64,000 nucleotides of DNA from NCBI GenBank assembly GCA_051006995.1, contig JBPCSQ010000028.1, positions 124,001-188,000 on the forward strand. Reading direction: 5' to 3'. Under the pieces are notes generated by a model. It was not told where the DNA came from. It did no database searches and saw only the letters and a program-made list of their open reading frames with translations. Position numbers and translations under genes: made by a program. How positions within the stretch are numbered: the stretch's first letter is position 1; each line of letters opens with the position of its first letter. Positions 53,778-62,314 of this stretch are shown here, piece after piece. The stretch comes from JAIQGF01 sp051006995 (GTDB lineage Bacteria; Acidobacteriota; Terriglobia; Terriglobales; Acidobacteriaceae).

Positions 53778-55172
53778 CTACTCGTAGCGTAGCGCCTGCA
53801 CCGGATCCAATTTCGCCGCGCGCGAGGCTGGATACAGACCTGACGCCAGACTCACGATCACGGAGAATGCCAGCGCGGCCAGGACCAGCCACCACGGCAC
53901 CGCCCAGAACGTTTCCGGCGTCATGTCCTGACGCTTGAGATAGAAATTGGTTCCAATATTGATGGCGCGGCCGATGGCCCAGCCGAGCGTCACGCCTACC
54001 AGACCACCCAGGAATCCCATCACGCCCGCTTCGGCAAAGAACAGGCGCTTGATATCGGAATCGCCGGCGCCAAGGGCTTTCATGATTCCGATCTCACGCC
54101 GCCGTTCCAGGATGGCCATGACCAGGGTGTTCACGATGCCGAGCAGCGCCACGGCCAGCGCCAGGCTGCCGAAGATGCCAAGGAACATGTCGAGGATGGT
54201 GAAGAAGCGGCGCAGGCTGCGCGTGGCGTCCAACAGAGAAAACGTCTGGAAGCCCATCTTCTTGATGGCTTCCTCGACAGGCTCGACTTGCGCGGCTTTG
54301 TCCACGCGCACCGACAACGCCAGGTAGGCGCGCCCGCGATAAGATGAGCGCACCATCTCGCGCAGGTCAGATCCAAGCATGACGTTCATCTTGTCGGTAA
54401 GGCCGGCGGGAACAAAAACGCGGCCGCGGCCCATCATGCCGATGGCGGCGCCGGGCTCATTTTCCACGATGCCCACAATGCGCAGGGTCTTTTCGCGCCG
54501 CGCCACCGAGAATCCCGAGGCAATCAACTCACCGACCGGGCCCGCGCCCTCATCTTGCGAATCGGTTGGGCGCGCAGTCTTGGGCGGATGTTCGACCGCA
54601 CTGGAATTTTCGCTCGCGCCGGCCCGCTCTGCGTATTGCAGCACCAGGTCTTTCCCGAGGAGCGTCTTGGGATCGGCGGCAAATTCTTTGGCAAAATCGG
54701 CTTGCAGAATCGCTTCTTCGGCCGCGGGCGCGGAGAAGAACTTCCCGACCACGGAGTCGAACATTTCGCTCTGGCGGGCGGAAGGTGGCAGGGCCGCCAC
54801 GGGCACGAAGCGCGACTTGTCGCCCAGCCGCACCTCGGCCATGAAGCGGACTTCGGGATTCACCTCGGAAACATGCGCCACATGCCGGATTTCGTCCACG
54901 GCGGCATCGTCCAGCGGGCGGGCGGGCGTGTTCGGCTGATTGCGGCGGCTGCTCCCGCCGCGATCAATGTCGCGGTTCATCACCACCACGGTGTTGAACA
55001 GGCCAGATCGTCCGAGACGGCGATTGGCCAACTGCTGCAGACCGATGCCCAGCGATAACATCGCCACCAGCGAGGCTACGCCGACAGCAATGCCGATCGT
55101 GGTCAGCGAATTTCGCAGCAACGACTCACGCAAGTTGCGTGCCGCCAGCTCGACGACATCGTCGGCTTTCAT
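53778..55172 (-). CDS. ABC transporter permease, MacB/FtsX type
   Basis: The 464-residue MacB-like permease has an N-terminal helix following A-A-R-N-L-R-E-S-L-L-R-N, a periplasmic domain of about 270 residues, and three FtsX helices with L-E-R-R-R-E-I-G-I-M-K-A-L-G-A. It ends A-A-K-L-D-P-V-Q-A-L-R-Y-E. The start overlaps the ATPase gene by 4 bases, so the pair should form a complete exporter of the MacB/LolCDE/YknYZ type. The large periplasmic insert has a low-complexity part after residue 190. The cargo is unknown. Confidence 0.93.
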   Translation of the reverse strand: MKADDVVELAARNLRESLLRNSLTTIGIAVGVASLVAMLSLGIGLQQLANRRLGRSGLFNTVVVMNRDIDRGGSSRRNQPNTPARPLDDAAVDEIRHVAHVSEVNPEVRFMAEVRLGDKSRFVPVAALPPSARQSEMFDSVVGKFFSAPAAEEAILQADFAKEFAADPKTLLGKDLVLQYAERAGASENSSAVEHPPKTARPTDSQDEGAGPVGELIASGFSVARREKTLRIVGIVENEPGAAIGMMGRGRVFVPAGLTDKMNVMLGSDLREMVRSSYRGRAYLALSVRVDKAAQVEPVEEAIKKMGFQTFSLLDATRSLRRFFTILDMFLGIFGSLALAVALLGIVNTLVMAILERRREIGIMKALGAGDSDIKRLFFAEAGVMGFLGGLVGVTLGWAIGRAINIGTNFYLKRQDMTPETFWAVPWWLVLAALAFSVIVSLASGLYPASRAAKLDPVQALRYE

Positions 55173-55933
55173 CGAGGCCCGCCCTCAGCCGCGGAGCTCG
55201 GCTGAGCAGTGTGGCTGGGGTCGAAGACCCGCGCCACACTGCCTGTATCTTCCACCAGCCGCCCGTCGGCCAGCGTCAGTACGCGACTCGCGTAGCGGTC
55301 AGCGAGCAGGCGCTCATGCGTCACCAGCACGACCGTCAGTCCCTGCCGGTGGCACTCGCGCAGGTAATTCATGACCTCCTCGCCGGTGCGGCTATCGAGA
55401 TTTCCCGTGGGCTCATCGGCCAGCAGCAGCGACGGCCGGTTCACCAGCGCGCGCGCAATCGAGGCGCGCTGCTGCTCGCCGCCGGAAAGCTCCACCGGGC
55501 GATGCTCGAGGCGCGCTCGCAGGCCGACACGCTCCAGTGCTTCACGCGCACGTGTTCCGCGTTCCGCCCGGTCGACTTCGGCGAAGCGCATCGGCAACTC
55601 GACATTTTCCAGCAGCGTCATGGTGGGAATCAGATTGAATGCCTGGAACACCATGCCGACGGTGTGCCGGCGGTATTGCGCCAGTTCCTCGGGCGACATC
55701 TGTGCCAACTCGCGGCCTTGGACGGTGATGGAGCCGGACGTGGGCCGGTCGAGCCCGGCGATGAGGTTCAGCAACGTGGACTTACCCGAGCCGGATGCGC
55801 CGAGCAAGGCGACAAACGCGCCCTGCTCAATGTCGAGCGAGACGTCGTGCACGGCGCGGATGATGGTTTCGCCCATGTGGTATTCGCGGGTCACCGCGCG
55901 CACCACGACTCCGATTTGGCCATCGAGACTCAC
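55169..55933 (-). CDS. ABC transporter ATP-binding protein (LolD/MacB type)
   Basis: The 254-residue ATPase has Walker A G-A-S-G-S-G-K-S-T, Q-loop V-F-Q-A-F-N-L-I-P, signature L-S-G-G-E-Q-Q-R, Walker B L-L-L-A-D-E-P-T-G-N-L-D and the switch His in V-T-H-E. It begins with GTG at 55933. The L-D-S-R motif and Q-Q-R form are those of the MacB/LolD subfamily. It serves the adjacent permease and could also power the two orphan permeases at 24468-26999, which is only inference. Confidence 0.95.
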   Translation of the reverse strand: MSLDGQIGVVVRAVTREYHMGETIIRAVHDVSLDIEQGAFVALLGASGSGKSTLLNLIAGLDRPTSGSITVQGRELAQMSPEELAQYRRHTVGMVFQAFNLIPTMTLLENVELPMRFAEVDRAERGTRAREALERVGLRARLEHRPVELSGGEQQRASIARALVNRPSLLLADEPTGNLDSRTGEEVMNYLRECHRQGLTVVLVTHERLLADRYASRVLTLADGRLVEDTGSVARVFDPSHTAQPSSAAEGGPR

Positions 55934-56417
55934 GATCCGATATTAGACAACTCCTGGCAGCTACGCATTGAGCGACCAACCTGTTCAATCTTTGAGGTGG
56001 TACCCCCTTCCCCGGGGCGATCTTTTGGAATCAATATTTTGCGGAAGCATTGGTCGGCAAAATCTTGAGGCGCAGAGGCTTACACGTAAAATATTGAAGA
56101 TAAAACTTTTAACACGCTGGAGATGAGAGAGAAAGGCGGGCCGGGAGGGACAAAGGGCTAACATTGGCATCGGCAGGGTTGAGAAACACTTCAACCTTCC
56201 CACCTAACCACAAAAATGAAGGTAGCGGATTCGAGGGGAGCTTGTCTGTGACGGAAGCGAATTTTTTCGGCAGTGCTTTGTGAGGGTTGCAGAAATGGGA
56301 ACAGATCAACGAGACAATTGCTAAAGGAGCGGATGTACGGACGGCCTAAAGGCCGTCCCTTTCAAAACGCGGCGCAGGGCGGCGGATCGTTCGACGATAC
56401 CTAGCACGAAAACTACA
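55934..56417. other. Intergenic region without recognised gene
   Basis: No convincing gene, tRNA or rRNA is seen in this 484-base stretch between the ABC ATPase and the channel gene. It is less GC-rich than the surroundings. The only marked structure is a perfect 8-bp hairpin at 56339-56358 (GGACGGCC-taaa-GGCCGTCC), of the kind found as dispersed repeats; it may also serve as a terminator for the channel gene, which ends at 56418 on the leftward strand. Confidence 0.6.
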
Positions 56418-57515
56418 TCAGGCCGTCATGGCGCCGCCCCAGCGGCTGGTTTTCCAGTTGTCGCGCGCTTCGGCCGAGCGCATCCAGGGCGGGAGCTCGA
56501 CCAGGAAGTGAGTGGCCATGGCGTTGACATACGGCTCGTACATGGCGCGCAGATCGGCGAGGCGGCGCTCAACGGTGGGGCCGTCGTCCACTTTTACGCC
56601 GGCATCGGCCAGGTACATGCGGAGCCGCTGCAGGCGGTCGCTGGGCAGGCGGTCTTCCGGCGGAGGCAGCGGGGCGGTGTTGAATACCTGCGCCAGATCC
56701 ACGATGGCATGGCGGGCCATGGCAAACGTCAGTTGCGACTGCCGCACGGGAGCACCCTGCACGCCGGCCTGGCACAGGGCGGCCGCATCCAGCACGGCGG
56801 TCAAGGCGGTGATCCAGGATTGATTGTCGTGCTGCGAGCGGAAGTATGCCAGCACCGGGTAGGAAATATGGCTCTCCAGAAGATCGGCCGCCCAGTGCTC
56901 CCACTCGTGCAGGATGTTGTCGAGGTACTTCATGCCATCGCCGGAATTGCGGCGCAGCAGTTCGGTGGCGGTGGGAGGCGTGCCGGCGCGCGCGTCGAGC
57001 AGCGAGATGTGCAGTTCCCGGCGAGAAAAAGATTGGTACACGACCGGAAGATAGCTGATCACCAGCGCCAGGAATCCGAATCCAAGTCCGGCCTCGACGA
57101 CGGAGAGCGCCCGCGCCACGGAATTGGTAGGGTGCACGTCGCCCATACCGAGCGTAAATAAAGTGCTGCCGCTGAAATACACGTCGGTGCCGAAGTCGCG
57201 TCCCATCTGAGTCCCTTCCAGCGCGGTTCCTGCCGCCCACTGCAAGGTGGCGAAACCGATCACCAGACCGGCGGCCCAGGTCATCAACAACAGCAACAGG
57301 GACAAGGGTCCGTAGAGAGCGAGAAAGCTGTCGCGGCGGCGCGGGTTACGGTACCTTTTCGCGAGCCATTTCGCGGGCGCCCAGCTGTACTGATAGAAGA
57401 GGCGGGTGATGCGGATTTTTCGGGTGACCCGGCGCGGCAAGACGATGGTCTCGAACGTGTCCCAGAGGACGGCCAGAACGACCGCCGTGCCCACAATGGC
57501 TGCCAGCCCCACCAT
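56418..57515 (-). CDS. Potassium-channel-like membrane protein
   Basis: The 365-residue protein from the ATG at 57515 has N-terminal membrane helix (2-25), a further pair around a pore loop, and a long soluble C-terminal region. The pore reads S-G-S-T-L-F-T-L-G-M-G-D-V-H-P, aligned with the T-V-G-Y-G-D potassium filter but with L-G-M-G. The substitution at Tyr is unusual and may alter selectivity. The C-terminal part has no RCK signature. Upstream codons remain open but overlap the divergent ChrB gene, so they were excluded. Confidence 0.8.
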   Translation of the reverse strand: MVGLAAIVGTAVVLAVLWDTFETIVLPRRVTRKIRITRLFYQYSWAPAKWLAKRYRNPRRRDSFLALYGPLSLLLLLMTWAAGLVIGFATLQWAAGTALEGTQMGRDFGTDVYFSGSTLFTLGMGDVHPTNSVARALSVVEAGLGFGFLALVISYLPVVYQSFSRRELHISLLDARAGTPPTATELLRRNSGDGMKYLDNILHEWEHWAADLLESHISYPVLAYFRSQHDNQSWITALTAVLDAAALCQAGVQGAPVRQSQLTFAMARHAIVDLAQVFNTAPLPPPEDRLPSDRLQRLRMYLADAGVKVDDGPTVERRLADLRAMYEPYVNAMATHFLVELPPWMRSAEARDNWKTSRWGGAMTA

Positions 57516-57581
57516 GGCGGCATAGTAAAGGTTGAAACCGTTTCGCGCCAGTTGGATCGAATCAGCCGAAGCGAGGTGTCC

Positions 57582-58022
57582 ATGAAGTGGATTACCCGCG
57601 GCAATGTGAAAGTAGACCGCGTCGCTTGCCCGTGGCTGATCCGGCGATTCGTGGATCAGCAGGCGCAGTTCCTGTTTGTGGAGGAATCGCGGCTGCTGGA
57701 AACGGCGGCGCGCGAACAGGCGACACCGTTCGACGCGCCGAAAATCGCCGAGATCAAGCTCAACCATCGTGGCGAGCGCTGCTCGTTCGAAGCCATCCTG
57801 GAGGATTACCGTCTCGATGATCCGGCACTGCGGCGGCTGGCGCTGATCGTGCGCGCCGCCGACGTCAAAGGCCAGGAGGCAGCGGCGCCGGAGGGACTGG
57901 GCCTGCGCGCAATGGCGGAAGGCTTCGCGGCGCTCGGCATCAGCGATGAAGAGCGGTTGGCGCGGCAGTTCCCTGTCTACGACGCGCTCTACGAATACGC
58001 GCGCGGGCAGGTCCGACGTTGA
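57582..58022 (+). CDS. Chromate resistance protein, ChrB domain
   Basis: The 146-residue protein begins M-K-W-I-T-R-G-N-V-K-V-D-R-V-A-C-P-W-L-I-R-R-F, the ChrB C-terminal-domain signature, and ends near V-Y-D-A-L-Y-E-Y-A. ChrB-domain proteins regulate or aid chromate resistance. The DNA-binding N-terminal part of full ChrB is absent, so it is not a complete regulator. GAGGTG precedes the ATG. The stop shares TTGA with the MFS gene, so they are translated together. Confidence 0.85.
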   Translation: MKWITRGNVKVDRVACPWLIRRFVDQQAQFLFVEESRLLETAAREQATPFDAPKIAEIKLNHRGERCSFEAILEDYRLDDPALRRLALIVRAADVKGQEAAAPEGLGLRAMAEGFAALGISDEERLARQFPVYDALYEYARGQVRR

Positions 58023-59239
58023 AGTCACGCCGCGACCTGGTGCTGGTGTACGTGGCCGCGGGACTGCGCTCCGCCGGCACCGGCTTGATGGGCGTACTGC
58101 TGGGCGTGCACCTGGCGCGAGCGGGATTCTCCGCCACGCGCATTGGGTTGATCATTGCTGCGGGCCTGGCAGGGATTACGGCGGCGACGCTCGTGCTGAG
58201 TTTCGGCGGCGATCGCCTGGGGCGGCGCCGCACGCTCGTGATCTTCTCCGCGCTGACCGCGGTCGGCGGAATGGCGCTGGCGCTGACCACGCACGCTTCC
58301 GTCCTGGTTCCCGCGGCGGTCATCGGCATGCTCAACGCCACCGGCACGGACCGCAGTGCGGCTTTCGCGCTGGAGCAGGCTGTGATTCCGGGGCTGGTGC
58401 CGGACCGCAGCCGGACGTGGGCGCTCTCCGGTTACAACGTGGTCCTGGACGGCACGGGCGCCGCAGGCGCCCTGGCCGCTGCCCTGCCGGCTGTGCTGCA
58501 ACAATCCCTCGGCTTTGGAATTGACGATGGCTACCGGCTGGCATTTGCCGGCTTTGCCGTGCTGAACGTGGCCGCGGCAGTCATCTACCTCTTCTGCTCC
58601 GACAAAGTGGAAGTTCACATGGCCGGCGCGCCTGCTGCCGAAGTTTCACCGCAGACGCGCGGCATCGTCGCGAAATTGGCGGCGCTGTTCGCGCTCGATA
58701 GCCTGGGCGGAGGGTTTCTGACGGATGCTCTCGTCTCGTACTGGTTTTTCCAGCGCTTCGGCGTGTCGGTAGCCAAGCTGGGCGTGATCTTCGCGGTGGT
58801 GCACCTGCTCAACGCGGCGTCGCATATGGGAGCGGCGTGGCTTTCGCGCCGCATCGGCCTGCTGAACACGATGGTGTTCACGCACCTGCCGTCCAGCATC
58901 TTCCTGATCGCCGTTCCCTTTGCGCCGACGTTCAGGTGGGCAACGATTTTCTTTTTCCTGCGCGAATCGCTGGTGGAGATGGATGTTCCCACGAGACAGT
59001 CGTACGTGGCGGCGGTGGTGCAGCCGCACGAGCGAACCTTTGCCAGCGCGGTGACCAATCTGAGCCGCAACGTGCTGTGGGCGGTGGGATCGAGTATTGC
59101 CGGAGCGCTGATGCAGCACGTCGCCTTCTCCGCGCCGCTGGTGGCCGGGGGAGGCTTGAAAATCATCTATGACGGACTGCTCTACCGCGCGTTTCGGCGG
59201 GTCAAGCCGGCGGAAGAGCGTGCGATCGACAAGGAATAG
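58019..59239 (+). CDS. MFS transporter
   Basis: The 406-residue protein has twelve predicted helices and the MFS motif A region G-D-R-L-G-R-R-R between helices 2 and 3, with a further signature A-W-L-S-R-R-I-G in the second half. It starts with TTG at 58019, overlapping the ChrB gene by 4 bases. It may export chromate-related or other toxic ions, but ChrA-type chromate transporters are a different family, so the substrate is open. Confidence 0.88.
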   Translation: MKSRRDLVLVYVAAGLRSAGTGLMGVLLGVHLARAGFSATRIGLIIAAGLAGITAATLVLSFGGDRLGRRRTLVIFSALTAVGGMALALTTHASVLVPAAVIGMLNATGTDRSAAFALEQAVIPGLVPDRSRTWALSGYNVVLDGTGAAGALAAALPAVLQQSLGFGIDDGYRLAFAGFAVLNVAAAVIYLFCSDKVEVHMAGAPAAEVSPQTRGIVAKLAALFALDSLGGGFLTDALVSYWFFQRFGVSVAKLGVIFAVVHLLNAASHMGAAWLSRRIGLLNTMVFTHLPSSIFLIAVPFAPTFRWATIFFFLRESLVEMDVPTRQSYVAAVVQPHERTFASAVTNLSRNVLWAVGSSIAGALMQHVAFSAPLVAGGGLKIIYDGLLYRAFRRVKPAEERAIDKE

Positions 59240-59290
59240 GCCATGGTGGTGCCGCGCCGCTGGCGCTCAAGTTCCGTTTGGCCCCTGGTA

Positions 59291-59310
59291 CCCACCGCTG
59301 CCGCGGTGGG
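59291..59310. repeat. GC-rich hairpin after the MFS gene
   Basis: CCCACCG (59291-59297) pairs with CGGTGGG (59304-59310) over a 6-base loop, between the MFS gene and the convergent ligase gene. No U-run follows. An imperfect repeat (G-A-C-T-G-G-A-T-T) is also seen at about 59331 and 59373. It looks like a dispersed repeat or a weak bidirectional terminator. Confidence 0.35.
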
Positions 59311-59406
59311 CTAACGAATTCCGCCGCTCCGCGACTGGATTGGTTTGCGGGCGAACGAACTTCGCCGGTCCTCGACTGGATTTTTGCGGCAGCCGGCAAA
59401 GCTGAT

Positions 59407-61008
59407 CTATTGATCCGATGAGGATCCCTGGGTTGTGGCGTGCAGCTCGGGACTCGCGGCTGGCGACTGGCGCAGCTTGAAGCGCTGAATCTTTCCGGTC
59501 GCAGTCTTCGGCAATTCGGGCAGAAACTCAACCCATCGCGGACGCTTGTAGACCGCCAGGCGCTCGGCTACGAACTCCTGCAGCATGCGCGCCTCCTCCG
59601 GCCCCGTAGCTTTGCCTTCGCGCAGGACGACGAAGGCCACCGGCTTCACCAGTTCGTCCTTGTCCGCACGGCCGACCACGGCCGCCTCCAAGACGTCAGG
59701 ATGTTCCACCAGCGTGCTCTCGATCTCCGCGGGACTGACCCAGGCGCCGCTGACCTTCAGCATGTCGTCGGTGCGGCCGGCGTACCAGAAATAACCCTCG
59801 GCATCGCAGCGATACTTGTCGCCGGTGCGCAGCCAGTGTCCCTCGATGCTGTCCTTGGTCTTCTGGTGCTGGTTCCAGTAATGCGAGCAAGCGGCGTCGC
59901 TGCGGATGTAAAGGTTGCCGATCTCGCCGTCGCGCACGATCTGGCCGTCATCGTCGAGGATGACGGCGTCCATGCCGGAAATGATGCGTCCGCTGGAGCC
60001 GGGGCGAACATCGCCCGGGCGATTAGCGATGAACATGTGCAGCGCCTCGGTGGAACCGATGGCGTCCAGGATTTCGACGCCAAAGCGAGCTTTAAAGCGC
60101 TCGAAAATAGCCGGTGGCAGCGCCTCTCCCGCCGACACGGCATGGCGCACGCTAGAAAGGTCGAAATCGGCGCCTGGACGCGTGTGCGCCAGCAGCGCGG
60201 CGTAATTTGACGGGACGGAGAAGAACAAAGTCGGGCGATGGCGCTCAATCGCCTGAAAGACCGCCGCGGGTTGCGGTGGTCCCGGCAACAGGATGCTGGT
60301 GGCGCCGACTGCGAGCGGAAAGTACAGCCCATTTCCGAGCCCGTAGGCGAAGAACAGCTTGGCGACGCTGAAGAAGCGGTCGCTTTCGGTGACGCAGAGA
60401 ATCTGCTTCGCGTACAGCTCCGAGGTGACCACCATGTCGTGCTGCAAGTGCACGCAAGCCTTCGGAGGCCCGGTGCTGCCGGAGGAGTACAACCAGAACG
60501 CGGGGTCGTCCTTGTGCGTGGGCGCGGGATCCAGCTCGGGCGACTGTGCGCTGATCAGTTCGGCGTAAGAATGAGTACCATGCGCCGCATCGCCCACCAC
60601 CACCACGTGCTCCAGAAAATGCAGCCGCTCGCGCGGGATCGCCTGAATTTGCGGCAGCAGCGCATCACTGACCATCGCCACACGAGCGCGGCTGTCGTTC
60701 AGCAGGTACTCGTAAATGCGCGCTTTGAGGAGTGTGTTCACCGGCACCGGGACGGAACCGATTTTGATGGCACCGAAGAAACACGCGGCAAATTCCGGGG
60801 TGTCGAGCAACAGCAGCAGAACGCGCTCTTCCATGCGGACGCCGAGCGCGTGCCGCAGGGCATTGCCGGTGCGGTTGACGCGCGCGGCAAGCTCGGCGTA
60901 GGTAACCCGGTCGCCGCCGCATTCGATGGCAATTTTTTCAGGGCGGTCGCGCCGGTGAGGATCGATGAAGTGCGCGGCGGCGTTGAAGCGAACGGGAAGC
61001 TCGATCAT
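59407..61008 (-). CDS. Benzoate-CoA ligase family protein
   Basis: The 533-residue adenylate-forming enzyme has the AMP-binding motifs Y-S-S-G-S-T-G-P-P-K, I-G-S-T-E-A-L, W-L-R-T-G-D-K, and the C-terminal P-K-T-A-T-G-K-I-Q-R with the acceptor Lys. Its overall sequence is of the benzoate-CoA ligase group, which activates benzoate or hydroxybenzoates with ATP and CoA. The ATG overlaps the CoxG-like gene by 4 bases, so ligase and molybdenum hydroxylase are co-translated. This association suggests a joint role with an aromatic or aldehyde substrate. Confidence 0.9.
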   Translation of the reverse strand: MIELPVRFNAAAHFIDPHRRDRPEKIAIECGGDRVTYAELAARVNRTGNALRHALGVRMEERVLLLLLDTPEFAACFFGAIKIGSVPVPVNTLLKARIYEYLLNDSRARVAMVSDALLPQIQAIPRERLHFLEHVVVVGDAAHGTHSYAELISAQSPELDPAPTHKDDPAFWLYSSGSTGPPKACVHLQHDMVVTSELYAKQILCVTESDRFFSVAKLFFAYGLGNGLYFPLAVGATSILLPGPPQPAAVFQAIERHRPTLFFSVPSNYAALLAHTRPGADFDLSSVRHAVSAGEALPPAIFERFKARFGVEILDAIGSTEALHMFIANRPGDVRPGSSGRIISGMDAVILDDDGQIVRDGEIGNLYIRSDAACSHYWNQHQKTKDSIEGHWLRTGDKYRCDAEGYFWYAGRTDDMLKVSGAWVSPAEIESTLVEHPDVLEAAVVGRADKDELVKPVAFVVLREGKATGPEEARMLQEFVAERLAVYKRPRWVEFLPELPKTATGKIQRFKLRQSPAASPELHATTQGSSSDQ

Positions 61009-61463
61009 GGATGCGGTGTCACCGGGCCGGTGCTCAGCTCGCGTGTCAGGTTGGCGAAGGTCTCGCGGATATTCTTCTGTGCGGCGGCTTCTACCAGGCG
61101 TCCGCCGACGGAGGCCAGCATTCCGCCCACCTTGGCTTCGCCGCTGAAGCGCACAAGAGTTTCGCCGGCGAAGCTTTCCAGTTCGATCTTTCCGACGCCC
61201 TCGGCAAAGCCGGCCGTCGAAGTTACCCGGGAAGTGAGCGTGTAACTCCTCTCCGGAAGGATATCGGAGAGCGTAACTTCGCCGCTGAATGTCCCTTTCA
61301 CGGGGCCGACGCCCGCCTTGAGCACGGCGCGGAAGCGGTGCTCACCCGCGGGTTCCAGCTTTTCGCATCCCGGCATCACGCGGCGCAGCACCTCCGGGTC
61401 CATCAACTTCTTCCAGACCGACTCGATGGGCGCGGTGATCTTTTGCGAGCCTTCGACCTTCAC
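61005..61463 (-). CDS. CoxG-like SRPBCC protein
   Basis: The 152-residue protein starts with GTG at 61463 in a GTGA overlap with the preceding gene. It has the CoxG/SRPBCC pattern: V-E-G-S-Q-K-I-T-A-P-I-E-S-V-W, P-G-C-E-K-L, and G-T-F-S-G-E-V-T-L. CoxG helps assemble or anchor CO dehydrogenase-type molybdenum enzymes at the membrane. The usual C-terminal membrane anchor is not present here, so attachment may differ. The frame is open upstream but overlaps the CoxM gene, so it was shortened. Confidence 0.88.
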   Translation of the reverse strand: MKVEGSQKITAPIESVWKKLMDPEVLRRVMPGCEKLEPAGEHRFRAVLKAGVGPVKGTFSGEVTLSDILPERSYTLTSRVTSTAGFAEGVGKIELESFAGETLVRFSGEAKVGGMLASVGGRLVEAAAQKNIRETFANLTRELSTGPVTPHP

Positions 61464-62314
61464 TTGCGGTGCGCTCCGGCGATTTCTTCCAGCGCGCGCC
61501 GCGTGTACACCCGCGCCATGTGGCAGCGATAGTCGGCGGAGGCGAAGTAGTCGCCGAGAGCTTCCACGCCGTCGGCGGCATGCTCGGCGGCTTCGGGAAT
61601 GGCCGACGTCAGCTTTCCGCGCAAAGCGTTCTCGACCGCCGCGGCCCGGTATGCCCAATGCGCCACGCCATTGATGCCGATGGCAACGCTCTCCATCATG
61701 TTGCCGCGCATTTTCACCACCGCCGCCACGCCGACCACCGCCATGCCGGAGGCTGGGTGGGCAAACTTTTTGTACGTCGTTGCAGCCGGGGTGGTGATGG
61801 GCACGCGGATTTCGACGATCAACTCATCTGGCGCCAGCGAGGTTGTGAACAGCCCGGTAAAAAATTCGCGGGCCGGAATGACGCGCTCACCGCGCTTGCT
61901 CATGGCCACGATTTCGGCGTCGAGTGCGAGCACCGCACCGGGATAATCCGCCGAAGGGTCGGCATGTGCCAGGCTGCCGCCGATGGTGCCGCGATTGCGC
62001 ACCTGGATGTCGCCGATCTCGCTGGCCGCCTGGGGAAGCAGCGGACAATCGGTGCGCAGCAGCGCCGATGCGGCGACTTCGGCGTGCGTGGTCATCGCGC
62101 CGATATGGATCTGCTTGGCGTTGCCGCGAATGTAGCTGAGGCCCGGCAGGCGGCCGAGATCCACCAGCAGCGCGGGCTGCGCCAACCGCAGCTTCATCGC
62201 AGGCAACAAGCTGTGGCCCCCGGCCAGCGCTTTGGCGTCCTCGCGAGACGCCAGCATGTCGAGCGCCTGCTGCAATTCGCCTGGCGCTTCGTAATCGAAG
62301 TTTGCCGGGATCAT
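61460..62314 (-). CDS. Molybdenum hydroxylase FAD subunit (CoxM-like)
   Basis: The 284-residue FAD-binding subunit of a xanthine-dehydrogenase/CO-dehydrogenase-type enzyme has the motif A-G-G-H-S-L-L-P near residue 33 and T-I-G-G-S-L-A-H near residue 112, both FAD-contacting in CoxM. It moves electrons from the Fe-S subunit to FAD and an acceptor. Its start overlaps the large-subunit gene by 4 bases. The small 2Fe-2S subunit (CoxS) is not between these genes and may lie upstream, outside the window. Confidence 0.93.
   Translation of the reverse strand: MIPANFDYEAPGELQQALDMLASREDAKALAGGHSLLPAMKLRLAQPALLVDLGRLPGLSYIRGNAKQIHIGAMTTHAEVAASALLRTDCPLLPQAASEIGDIQVRNRGTIGGSLAHADPSADYPGAVLALDAEIVAMSKRGERVIPAREFFTGLFTTSLAPDELIVEIRVPITTPAATTYKKFAHPASGMAVVGVAAVVKMRGNMMESVAIGINGVAHWAYRAAAVENALRGKLTSAIPEAAEHAADGVEALGDYFASADYRCHMARVYTRRALEEIAGAHRK

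Noticed and set aside
55934..56417. Small minus-strand frames between the ABC ATPase and the channel gene
   Set aside because: They lack ribosome-binding sites, domains and coding bias; they appear random.
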